This document shows, one piece after another, positions 10,728 to 19,880 of a stretch of DNA of 26,485 nucleotides. Both the position numbers and the translations under genes were made by a program. Position 1 is the stretch's first letter, and every line of letters begins with the position of its first letter. Source of the stretch: Pelargonium nanum. Taxonomy: Eukaryota; Streptophyta; Magnoliopsida; Geraniales; Geraniaceae. The DNA is taken from the NCBI GenBank assembly GCA_036897485.1, contig JAYMTF010001087.1, positions 1 through 26,485 on the forward strand, written 5' to 3'. The notes below the pieces were generated by a model that was given only the letters and a program-made list of their open reading frames with translations, had not been told where the DNA came from and did no database searches.

Positions 10728-13297
10728 TTAATGGCGAGGTGTCGGAGAACTCACTCTGCTCAGACTCTGGAGATAAGAAGTTACTTTCGGATCATCGTTT
10801 GCAGATTCATCTTCACCCTCCTTACTCATTTCCCCTCCTTTCTCGTTGTTCCACTCCATGAAATCTGACAGCGTCATAGCGCCATCTGATCTCTCGAATT
10901 CCTCTTCGCTACCCGGATCTTCCCCCGTGGAAGGTGGTTGAGACGCTGCAGCTTCGCGGTCAGCTGCCAGAACATCCTCTATACGTGACAGAACCGTGTA
11001 GGCCAAGCTCTCTAGTATTCTTGAATAGCTCTCTAGGACCGCTTGTCCGACGTCCTAATCAATACAAGAACACATATCATTAGTAGAAAAGCTGACGTCA
11101 CTACAAGAAAAACAGTGATCAGCTACAGACTTTTTTGTAGCTGATTGACCAAAATTTGTAGTTGATCACAAGAAAAACATGTGAAATGTGATTGAAGAAT
11201 AGGCTGTGATCTTTAATTACCCGGTTGTATTGAATTTTAGTTATGTCCAGCGAAGACTGAGAGATTCCCGGATAGCGATGCTTGAGGAGGAGCAAGACGG
11301 TCTCTGCTCTCTCTTCAAAGACCTCTCGCTTCTCCAAACTAACACCCGAGCCCCAGGAAGATCTACCATCTTTAGCCGTCATTTTCCTCTTCCAAATCAC
11401 AATTGAAGCCTCGATTCTGTTCTTCAAGTCTACGATCTTGTGCTCTGAAGACAAGTCCATGGCGTTGAGAAATGTGTCGGGATCAAAGAACTCAACTGTT
11501 ATGCTTTTATAGGCCAAGTCCCCTAGGCTTGCCCTCCCATTCTACCATAGCACAAAGCATAAAAATAGGTTTAAGTGAACAATGATGGAACTTTTCTTTA
11601 GGATACTAAGATAGCGTTTGGAAGTTTCTTATCCAAACATGAATAACGAGAATCTCATTCCCATTCTCATTCTCATTCTCAATCCTGAAAGCTACCGGGA
11701 ACCTCCATTCTAGAGATTACCTTAATGGATTGATATTCGAGAGATTACCTTAGGGAGGGACTCGATGTAGCTCTCGGGAACCGCCATTTCTAATAGAACT
11801 TGAGCGTTTATCGCCATTGCTGCTTTTAGCACTTGTGTCACACAATCTTTCTGGTGCTGGATAAATTTTCTTGACTTGTTCGATAAACCATTTGGAGGAA
11901 CTTTGACTGTAGGTAGCCACCATTTGTCGTCTTTCCTGTTCGTGCCTTCTTTGTCTTGCTCGTCCGAATGCTTCACGTAATAGAACTCGTTTTGTCCCTT
12001 GAAGTTCTCTAGACAATCCTGCTCATCACGAAGACTCGTTATGATCAACATTTTGTTAACAATCGTCACAAGACATGAAATATCGTTCTTGTTCTTACAA
12101 GAAGCATCGTGTCAAGCTTGCGAAGGGCGGGGATGTTCATCTGAAGATCCTTCCTTTGCTTCCACACCATGACCTTGAATCAAGAAACCAATACAATTAA
12201 AACTTCATCAAGATTCGATCTTAGAACCCGAAAGAGATGGAAAAAAAGAAAAGAAAAAGAAACCTTACATCCACCATTTTTCCGTCCTTTTCTTGCTGGC
12301 AAGAAACAAATTCAACAATGTAATCTGTTACTGATAAGAGCCAGCCGACTTCTTTCCTCCACCTTGCTCTTCTCTCCGGCGCCATTGGCTCTAGGCGCTT
12401 TTGTTCGCCAAAAACAGAAGCTGCATTGCATTTTGAAGAAACATGTAGAGTTTAGATCAGAGCGAGAAATTTATCTTTGATAATCGAAAACCCGAACATA
12501 CCTGCAAGATTGGTGATGGCATTTGACAATGCCAATGCTGATGCAACGCCCTTGCCTCCGCCCGACATGTCCTCGCCTAGTAGCAATTTGGCAAACTTCT
12601 CCCTCATTAAATCCGTATCTGTAATAATAAAAAAATTCTAATGAAAATCTAGAACCAATAACAGAATTCCTGCAAATAACCGGCGATTCCTTTCGCGGCC
12701 TGATAGAATTCTGGCACAATTCTGTCAGGCCGTGCAAGCGGGCTTGCCAGTCTGCGTTGAAAACTCTGCAAGACCGTTCGAGGGGAACAGCCGGTACTTG
12801 CTGACTAGCAAGACTGGCAAGCCCGCTGGTATAATTCTTGCATGCCCTTCCCATATCCAATAAAATTAACCACAACCCACAAAACAGAATCAACAAAAAA
12901 AAACCATCTAATGTGATAAAAATAAGAACTTGAATGACTTGCCTGAGGGTTTGTTGGAGGGTGGTTTCTCAGGTGTTTCCTCTTTGGCCATAGCTGATTT
13001 TTTTGCTTTTTCACTGGGTTGCTTGCTCAAACCTTGATTTTGAGGCTTAGGCTCTTGTGTTTTTGATGTCCCGTTATCGTCTTCTTGGGTTGATGGTGCT
13101 GATGGTGGTACCGGTGGTGTTGCTGGTGCTGATGCTGATGCTGATGGTGGTACAGGTGGTGTTGCTGGTGCTGATGCTGATGGTGCTGGTACTGGTGGTA
13201 CTGTTAAATATTCCAAGGCGCTGGCACTCTCGATGCTGAGGCTCTTCTTGTGTCGGACATTCTCGTAGATTCCTTTCAATTTGGTTAGTTTAGACAT
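10728..13297 (-). CDS. ROPGEF: Rop guanine nucleotide exchange factor (PRONE domain)
   Basis: RopGEFs activate plant Rho-family (ROP/RAC) GTPases at the plasma membrane in polar growth and receptor-kinase signalling. Seven minus-strand exons join in frame: 13297-12943, 12618-12502, 12420-12269, 12173-12099, 12018-11749, 11541-11221, 11054-10728, giving 538 residues. The N-terminal variable region (1-118) is rich in Pro, Ala and Ser. The PRONE domain runs from about 119 to 465: [35 protein letters not shown], the hallmark [13 protein letters not shown] with W266-W267 (the catalytically important WW motif of the family), [20 protein letters not shown], and [20 protein letters not shown]. The acidic, Ser-rich C-terminal tail holds TLSDFMEW, resembling the regulatory tail of pollen-type members. 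The start is the first ATG giving the whole frame. Exon 1 ends CAG|GCAAGT, a GC donor; only this donor keeps phase 1 into the next exon. Other introns are GT-AG. Confidence 0.95.
11099..11168. mobile_element. Truncated CACTA-type MITE end in RopGEF intron 6
   Basis: The sequence begins CACTACAAGAAAAACAGTGA, the classic CACTA-superfamily terminus. It matches the complete element at 20412-20535 through CAGTGATCAG(C/T)TACA and ATTGACCAAAAT. Similarity stops near 11168 and no matching right terminus (TTTTTCTTGTAGTG) is present, so this is a 5' remnant. The right boundary is approximate. Confidence 0.75.
12696..12846. repeat. Nested inverted repeats in RopGEF intron 1
   Basis: Two adjacent foldbacks lie in intron 1 (12619-12942). 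Hairpin A has 15-base arms at 12696-12710 and 12718-12732 with one mismatch and a 7-base loop. Hairpin B has arms at 12738-12755 (GCGGGCTTGCCAGTCTGC) and 12808-12826 (GCAAGACTGGCAAGCCCGC), differing by one inserted base, with a 52-base loop; an outer pair GGCCGTGCA (12728-12736) and TGCATGCC (12839-12846) extends it across a bulge. It is more GC-rich than the rest of the intron. It may be a small foldback transposon; no target duplication was identified. Confidence 0.7.
13083..13201 (-). repeat. In-frame Ala/Pro/Ser-coding tandem repeat in RopGEF exon 1
   Basis: Near-identical units encode [13 protein letters not shown] followed by [18 protein letters not shown], each rich in GCA/TCA codons seen on the plus strand as TGCTGATG/TGGTGGTAC repeats. 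All changes stay in frame. It lies in the disordered N-terminal region before the PRONE domain and is likely to vary in length between alleles. Confidence 0.8.
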
Positions 13298-13610
13298 GTA
13301 ACCACCGTGTTCTTGCCAAGAACATGACCAAGAATTGACAGATCATCGAGATCAAGAAATGTCTGCAACTCTCGATTTCTTGATTTTCTATTTTGGAAAT
13401 GACAAATGTGACGATGGGTTGAGTTTGGATTTTTCTCTTTTTTGTGTCGCCAATATGCGATGCATGTTTTGAACTCAAATTAACAAGAGATCGAGACTGT
13501 GTTTGGAGCAAAGTTTGTGTTGATTTTCTTTTACAAAAGTTGAATATTGGATGGTTTGTGTTTTGGTTGTGGGAGGTCAAAGAAAGGCTAGAAATGCGCG
13601 GGAAAGACAT
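13290..13610 (-). other. RopGEF leader region with possible overlapping upstream ORF
   Basis: A 106-codon open frame on the minus strand starts at 13610 and ends TAA at 13292-13290, overlapping the RopGEF ATG (13297-13295) in another frame. The protein resembles no family I know. It would matter only if the transcript starts far enough upstream. A perfect 7+1+7 palindrome (GTTCTTGCCAAGAAC) lies at 13309-13323, just before the RopGEF start. No firm TATA box was identified. Confidence 0.35.
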
Positions 13611-15738
13611 AAATGGGTAACCACCACTTATTTGTCTATTAACGGCAATTTAAAATGGACGGTTCTTATGGTTATGTATCTTTTGAGCCTAAAAATCATT
13701 GTTTAATTTGTAATATGTGTTTATACTTACGGTAAAGTTGAGATTAATCAACTAACCACATTAATTAGGTAAGTCGGTTTACTTTCATTTTACTCTTAAT
13801 CTAACAATAATATGACTGGGGCTTTTCTTACAACGTGTTTTATATGTTTTATAATTGGATGTTTCTACTGTAATTCATTCAAGAATTTCTATTAATATAC
13901 CAAAACGTTAATGTTTTACCCTATCATGCATATATGAGATCACTCATGCTCGAGGTCTATTTACAATCAAAATTCCTCACTTTTATTTTTCAGGTAATTC
14001 CTATATGTATTGCGGCATCTAAGACTGTTTTTTTCTTAAAATTTAATCACAGTTAAAATTCATCGCTCTTTTTCATATAGTTCTCTTCTATTTTATGGTA
14101 AGAGAACATTCATCTTTACTCATCTTCATAAATGTGTTCAGTGTGGATCGAAACTAGTAGTTCTTCTCGTAAACTCAGTATGTGTTGACAACTAATTAAG
14201 ATGTAATTCTTGAGTTACTTTCATATCATGTGTATTATAAGAAAGATCTAAATAAATCTTTTTATGTTCAAAATTATTTTATTACAACACAACAAAATAT
14301 TTTTATTTATAAACTTTAGTCTCCTTGACCTTATAGGCATGCAATATATTTAACTAAATAATACTTATAAAAAAACTAAATAATAATTTTAAATATTATT
14401 TAAGTTCAACTAGTCGTAATATTTTTTTAATAGATCTTGGTCTTTTCGATACCTTATTATACGCAAAGTAGTCAAAGATTTATATATTCAAATATGAGGA
14501 ACTCCATTTTTTTAATTAGATATTATATAAATGATATAAAATAATTAAATTGTAGGGTTGGGTTTGAGACTTGGGAATTGAAACTTCATCATAATCCACC
14601 TCAACCTAACCTCACACGTCAAGATCATATAATACTATGAATAACTAAAAATAAAAGGCATAAAAAAACAATTATTATATTTTAATTTGATTTATAATTT
14701 TTAAAAAATAATTGTAATACTTATAGTAAAATATTATTTTTTTATGAATAATGGTGTTGATGCATCATGACAAATTGTGACACCTTTGATTTGTTTGTCT
14801 TGCATAATAAGAATATGGAGCCTCTAGTGTGAAATGTATACTTTTTTCTTTTTCAAATGAAAATAAACACTTACTCTAAATTAATTTGCTCTATAGTTCA
14901 TTGCGTCATCGGCCACTTGAAATTTTAATTTATCTTGTGCGGCTTTATATGAGATATTATTTACTCCGTCTTAAAATAATATCAAGTTTCTCTTGAATTT
15001 AAATTTTAAAATAAGTATCTTCTTTTTTTAACTTCAGTAATTTAGTGGTACATGAATTTATAATAATATTTTTCTAGCAATTGAATTAGTATTTCTTAAT
15101 TTTGTTATGATACATGAGTATGAAAATACATAAGCAAAATATCACACTGATTTCTCTTCAATTTTGTCTCAAAATAGAACATATGACACAACGTTTTGAT
15201 ATTGCAAAAACATATAAGAATGCATGAACAACGTTTTGATGTCCTTTTACAAACATTATTCAATAAATTATTTCGAAGCATCTCCATAGTTTTGAGAAGT
15301 GTTGCCAAATATCTTTTAAATTATGAATGAGACATGTGAATAATAGTGTATAGTTGCTCATCGATTCCTAATAAAATGGTGGTTCTTCTTTACTCGATTA
15401 AACATTAATCCGAATATATTACATAATCTTTTAAATTCGCATACCGCCTTTTATAAATAAAAGAAAAATCCAAACATATCTTTAGATGGAATAGCATATC
15501 TCACTCCTAACCTACCTAATCTCGGTAGCCAAACACGTTCTTAAACCACACGATACGACGTCGTAGGCTCAGTCCCTGTCCACCTCTACCGAATCTTGAT
15601 CAAAACAGCCTCCAAGCATTTTGCGACCTGATAAAACCATCTCCATCGTCGTCGTCACCACCACAACACACAAGAGCTCCAGAGAAGAAGAACCCACCAA
15701 ACCCTAGAACCGAACCCACCTCTGAGCTCTCCGAAAAA
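13611..15738. other. Intergenic, divergent promoters of RopGEF and HPPR copy 1
   Basis: This AT-rich gap of about 2.1 kb separates two divergently transcribed genes. The section 14270-15110 is especially A+T-rich with no coding signal. A 13-base direct repeat (ACAACGTTTTGAT) occurs at about 15189 and 15228. From about 15480 the base composition becomes balanced and then C-rich toward the HPPR leader. No gene was recognised; the open frame at 15105-15308 on the minus strand looks like chance. Confidence 0.6.
15554..15565. promoter_or_regulatory. Palindromic TACGACGTCGTA (ACGT-core) element, HPPR copy 1
   Basis: A perfect 12-base palindrome lies about 175-185 bases before the copy 1 start codon. 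Its 10-base core ACGACGTCGT recurs at a similar distance before copy 2. ACGT cores are bZIP binding sites, and the motif is also frequent near plant transcription starts, so either role is possible. Confidence 0.5.
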
Positions 15739-18290
15739 ATGGAGTCCATAGGGGTCCTCATGGCGTGCCCAATCAACGCTTATCTGGAGCAAGAACTCGA
15801 GAAGCGCTTCAAGCTGTTCCGCTTCTGGAGCTACCCGCAGAAGCAGAACTTCCTCAAGGACAACGCCGCCCACATCCGCGCCGTCGTCGGCAGCTCCGTC
15901 GCCGGAGCAGATGCCGAGCTGATCGACGCTCTCCCGAAGCTGGAGATTGTGTCCAGTTTCAGTGTGGGCCTGGACAGGATCGACTTGGACAAGTGCAGAG
16001 AAAAGGGGATTAAGGTCACCAACACCCCCGATGTGCTCACGGAGGACGTGGCGGACCTCGCGATCGGGCTGATTCTCGCCGTGCTGAGGCGGCTCTGCGA
16101 GAGCGATCGCTACGTCAGGAGCGGGAAGTGGAAGAAAGGGGATTTCAAGCTCACTACTAAGGTTTGGATTCGTTTGCGAATGATGTTAATTTCTTGTTGT
16201 TGATTGAAGATCTGATCGGTTTGAATTGGTCAAAATTTCCCTTTTCTGGTGGCAATTGTTCTATAATTTTCTGTTTGGTTGCTCGGAAAATTAGATTTCA
16301 GAGTGATGGTGAGATACTGAGATTAGTATTAATTGCAAAGCTGTGAGGGTTGGTAATGCTTGTTTTCTTGTTTCGGTTTCTAGCATGCGAAAGGGCATTT
16401 GATATCGGAATGTTGTATGTGAATTATTGAATTTGTTGTGTGTATCGGTGTGTATACTCTGTTTTGGAGTATGTTCTTCATTTGCGGCATTGTGTTTTCA
16501 TCTATGTTTGCCTGTGTTAACATGCACATAAAGATTGTAATGCATCAAATTATGAACTTTGTGTATTTGTCGGTTTTGTTTTGCTCTGCCCGCGTAAACA
16601 TAGTATAAGAGAAATAGATTATGGCATAAGAGACTTTAGAAGGATTGTTTGAAGAGTTGTTTGGAAAAAGAACTTGGCTGATGTTTCAGATTTTTAGAAT
16701 CCGATTCTTTAAGAATTTAGACCACAAGCACTTTTGGTTATAACTTTCAGTTTGATGCCTGTTTCACATCCATATTCATAATTAGCAATTGTTTGGGCTA
16801 TGTCACTTTCATCCTGTCGTTAAAATAGTAACTACATTGGTTCTTTTTCAGGTTGTCTTTGATGATCTATGGCTGTTAGTGTTTTTAGCATCTCACAGTA
16901 TTTGATATAATGTTTAATCTTTTCGGTGTGGTGTTCAATGTGTTATGGATGCCACTATGTTGATAAACAAAAAAAAAAACGATTATCCCACACCAATTAA
17001 TCTCAAATATTTGTGGGCCCTTGCTCCATTAGCATAGTCATTCAGATAGTTACCGGGGTCTTTCTAGCTATGTGCATTACACATCTCACGTAGAGCTAGC
17101 TTTCAACAGTGTAGAACACATTATGAGATAAGTTTGTCAAGGAGAGCAGCTTCTCCGTTTCTAGCCTCCCTGTTAGTTCACAAAAGAATGTGTAAGATAT
17201 TGATATCTAGGAGTGCTATTCCTTTTTGTATATTCCATTCAAGCAGCTTGTTGAAGCTCCTAAAGATTGAACATTGATTTTAGTTAAATATATTAGTTCA
17301 CAAATTGAAGTACTGTCAATGGTGAGTAGCCAACTACAGATACCAGTCCTGCGAGTCTGCGACTTATCATATTTACAAGTCATGCAAGTGAACTCTTAAA
17401 ACTTGAGCCACAAAAATCAACATTTTCTTTGCGTTTTACATGTCTTATTCATATTATTAGCATTTGTTTGGCAAATATAGAAAAACAAAAAGTTACTCTT
17501 CTGCATCAAAACCCAGCTATTTGGATTTGAAGTTTGAACAAATACATTAGTATCAAGCATGTGAGGAAGTTAGTATTGTCTTGAGGTATTTACTGTCAAT
17601 ACTTGTAAATATAATAATAAATTATTTGTGTTCCAATCTATCAATTGAACCGTGATACTAATACATTATTATGTTCAGCTTACTGCTTTGAATTACTGAC
17701 TGCCTATAATTCTTCTATGTGTTGTTTCTCTTGCTCTTGATAATCTTTACTTTACTTTTTGGCTTTCGCAGTTTAGTGGAAAGACAGTGGGCATCATTGG
17801 GTTGGGCAGGATAGGTACAGCAATTGCGAAGAGAGCTGTAGCATTTAACTGCCCAATTAGTTACTACTCCAGAACAGAGAAACCAGATTCAAACTACAAA
17901 TACTATCCTAGCGTTCTCGAGTTAGCTGCCAACTGTGATATCCTTGTTGTTGCGTGCCCACTGACGCCAGAAACCAAGCACATCATCAACCGCGAAGTCA
18001 TGGATACCTTAGGCCCAAAGGGTGTTCTAATCAACATCGGGAGGGGAGCTCACGTGGATGAACCCGAGATGGTATCTGCACTACTCGAAGGCCGGTTAGG
18101 TGGGGTAGGACTTGATGTATTCGAGAAAGAACCCGATGTGCCAGAAGAGCTGTTCGGTCTTGAAAATGTAGTTCTGTTGCCTCATGTAGGAAGCGCCACG
18201 GTGGAAACCCGAAAGGCAATGGCTGATCTTGTGATTGGGAATCTGGAGGCTTATTTCCAGAACAAACCATTGTTATCACCAGTGGTTTAA
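15739..18290 (+). CDS. HPPR: Hydroxyphenylpyruvate/hydroxypyruvate reductase, catalytic copy 1
   Basis: Exons 15739-16161 and 17772-18290 join in phase 0 after Lys141 to give 313 residues, the exact length I recall for plant HPPR/HPR2. The enzyme uses NADPH to reduce 4-hydroxyphenylpyruvate (also hydroxypyruvate and glyoxylate) to the D-2-hydroxyacid. It acts in the cytosol; the C terminus SPVV is not a peroxisomal signal. The N-terminal substrate half holds VVGSS at 49-53, [10 protein letters not shown] and [14 protein letters not shown]. The Rossmann motif is GLGRIG (151-156 with the preceding I), with S174-R175 at the position that favours NADPH. The catalytic triad is complete: R232 (NIGRG), E261 (FEKEP), H279 (LPHVGSAT). 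In mint-family plants this step feeds rosmarinic acid; in others it serves tyrosine catabolism or a photorespiratory bypass. Which applies cannot be told from the sequence. Confidence 0.95.
16162..17771 (+). other. HPPR copy 1 intron, no internal gene seen
   Basis: This 1610-base phase-0 GT-AG intron is T-rich, with a short A run near 16970-16979. Its position matches the copy 2 intron, but the two introns show no similarity by eye beyond the splice sites. I recognised no transposon here. Confidence 0.7.
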
Positions 18291-19347
18291 TTGGTTGCTA
18301 TAATTATACATAGACTGTAAGGTTAATTGAAGACTTCAAGTTCCTAGCTAGTTGCTATTGCTCTATGTGTTTTACTTTCAGTTCTTGGTTGGGATCAATA
18401 TTGTTTGCAGAACTTGGCAAATGATTTGAGAAGGTTTTTATTAATATTAGTCTCAAGGTTAATACCTGGATGCATCTTAATTTATTTTAGAAGTAAATTC
18501 TATAATCCTTGCAACTAAAGAGGATTTGGACCTTTACATTTTGATGATCATATACGGTCTCCTCGTGTTTCGGACACTTAATTCTACAAAACTTATAACC
18601 GATTCTTTTTTAATGTCTAAGTCTTATCTCGGGGATAGAATAATACTCTAGTGTGCGTACTTTGTCACGGTTTATGCTTCCTTAATTACTTATACCAAGA
18701 GACTATTTATCTTTACGATTGTCATTTCGCTTTTGCTTCTAAGTATGCATTTCACTTCCATGTTTTCTTAATAGGCTCAACTATCAAGTCCAAGCTGGTT
18801 CCCTAGTTTGGCGTTTAATATTCAAGTTTTTCCCGGCGTTTGTATGACCGATGATTACCGTTAATGAGGCTTTGTACTAATAAGTTCACGTTGCTAATTC
18901 TAGTTTTCATGTATCACAATAATAAAAAATGCTACTTGCACCGTATGTTGTGTCAAAAGATCATTTTTTTTTTTACTTTAAACTTATTTCAAGATAAAGT
19001 TAATCTTAATTTTTATGAATACATTGCAAGTTTGCAACTCAAATTAATTCACTAATTTCTCGTGCTCCAAGCCTATCACAATCATGTTTTTTTCTTTTAA
19101 TGTCTTATTGTAAATTGTAGTACTTGTAGACTTGTAGTTATATACTATAATAATACCAAAAAAAAATGTAACTTATATTGCACGGAAAATGCAAGTTAAA
19201 CGTATGGCTCTGCATGGGAAATGAAAATTGTATCTCTGCATGGATGCAACGTGTCATTCAAGAATTCAAGGAAAATCAACTAATTTTTAATTCTACAACT
19301 TCAATTACTCGAATATCATTAGAATGGTAATAAGATGTCATAATTTT
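18291..19347. other. Intergenic between the two HPPR copies (left part)
   Basis: This holds the copy 1 3' UTR and AT-rich spacer. No gene was recognised; the plus-strand open frame at 18864-19055 looks like chance. Short repeated words (CTCTGCATGG at about 19209 and 19234) are the only local structure noted. Confidence 0.5.
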
Positions 19348-19519
19348 TTCTTTTTCTTTTGTTTTAACCATGAGATTTCTGAAGTGAGCCCGTTATCAGC
19401 AGTCAATACATTTAAGTCATACCACACTCAGACTAATTCTCATTCGAGTCGGATAGAATCTCGAGACCGCAGATTAAGCTGAAACAATCTCTTACCAATT
19501 GACCTACACACTTGGTTGT
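19348..19519 (-). mobile_element. tRNA-derived SINE
   Basis: Read on the minus strand, the element starts ACAACCAAGTGTG, then shows an A-box-like TAGGTCAATTGGTAAGAGA and a B-box-like GGTCTCGAGATTCTATCC at tRNA spacing, followed by a non-tRNA body and an A-rich 3' tail (AAAACAAAAGAAAAAGAAAA). The word ATAATTTT occurs on both sides (19340-19347 and 19520-19527) and fits a target duplication. Length is about 172 bases. It sits about 360 bases before the copy 2 start codon. Confidence 0.75.
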
Positions 19520-19678
19520 ATAATTTTACTTTTAATTAATACTAAACCAAGATTTGATTGGTTCATATTACAAAATATATATGATATTAACACATTTTTT
19601 CATTAACATTTCTAAAATATTACCCCAAATAAAATGACTAAGCCAATGATCATAAAAAAGACGTAATGTGATTGGTGC

Positions 19679-19684
19679 CACGTG
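19679..19684. promoter_or_regulatory. G-box CACGTG upstream of HPPR copy 2
   Basis: A perfect G-box in the context GCCACGTGGA lies about 200 bases before the copy 2 start. It is a binding site for bZIP, bHLH (PIF/MYC) and related factors. No matching G-box was seen at the same place before copy 1. Confidence 0.5.
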
Positions 19685-19720
19685 GAAGATCAAAAGAAAA
19701 AAAGATCACTAACCCAATAT

Positions 19721-19730
19721 ACGACGTCGT
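19721..19730. promoter_or_regulatory. ACGACGTCGT palindrome upstream of HPPR copy 2
   Basis: This ten-base palindrome is identical to the core of the element at 15554-15565 before copy 1, at a similar distance from the start codon (about 160 against 184 bases). It is probably inherited from the ancestral promoter or lies near the transcription start. Confidence 0.5.
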
Positions 19731-19855
19731 TTCAAAGCTTCTTCTTCCTCCCAAGCCAAATATTGGAATTCTCAGTGAGTCCTGTGTTCCATTTTCCCGG
19801 GAATCTCAGTTCTCAACCACTATAACTAACCCAAATGCGAACCAAAATATCAAAC

Positions 19856-19872
19856 AAAAACCCTAACCCTAA
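19856..19872 (+). promoter_or_regulatory. Telo-box (AAACCCTAACCCTAA) in HPPR copy 2 leader
   Basis: Two telomere-like CCCTAA units follow an A run directly before the start codon at 19881. Telo-boxes in plant 5' leaders are associated with expression in growing tissue. Copy 1 has a weaker AAACCCTAGAA at about 15699. Confidence 0.5.
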
Positions 19873-19880
19873 TCTCAAAA

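Noticed and set aside
11600-11720. ATTCTC repeats and GTTTGG/CCAAAC words in RopGEF intron 5 as a MITE
   Set aside because: No terminal inverted repeat or target duplication could be fixed; likely simple sequence.
12696-12732. Hairpin A as a microRNA precursor
   Set aside because: Arms are only 15 bases with a 7-base loop, too short for a plant miRNA duplex, and no star-strand geometry is visible.
12471-12896. 141-codon minus-strand open frame in the RopGEF region
   Set aside because: It reads RopGEF exon 2 in the wrong frame and runs through intron 1 and its inverted repeats; the spliced frame explains the locus fully.
14270-15110. Very AT-rich spacer as a matrix attachment region or organelle insert
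   Set aside because: Composition alone is not evidence, and no organellar gene sequence was recognised.
15105-15308. 67-codon minus-strand open frame upstream of HPPR copy 1
   Set aside because: Low-complexity residues in AT-rich DNA, no family likeness, no promoter context.
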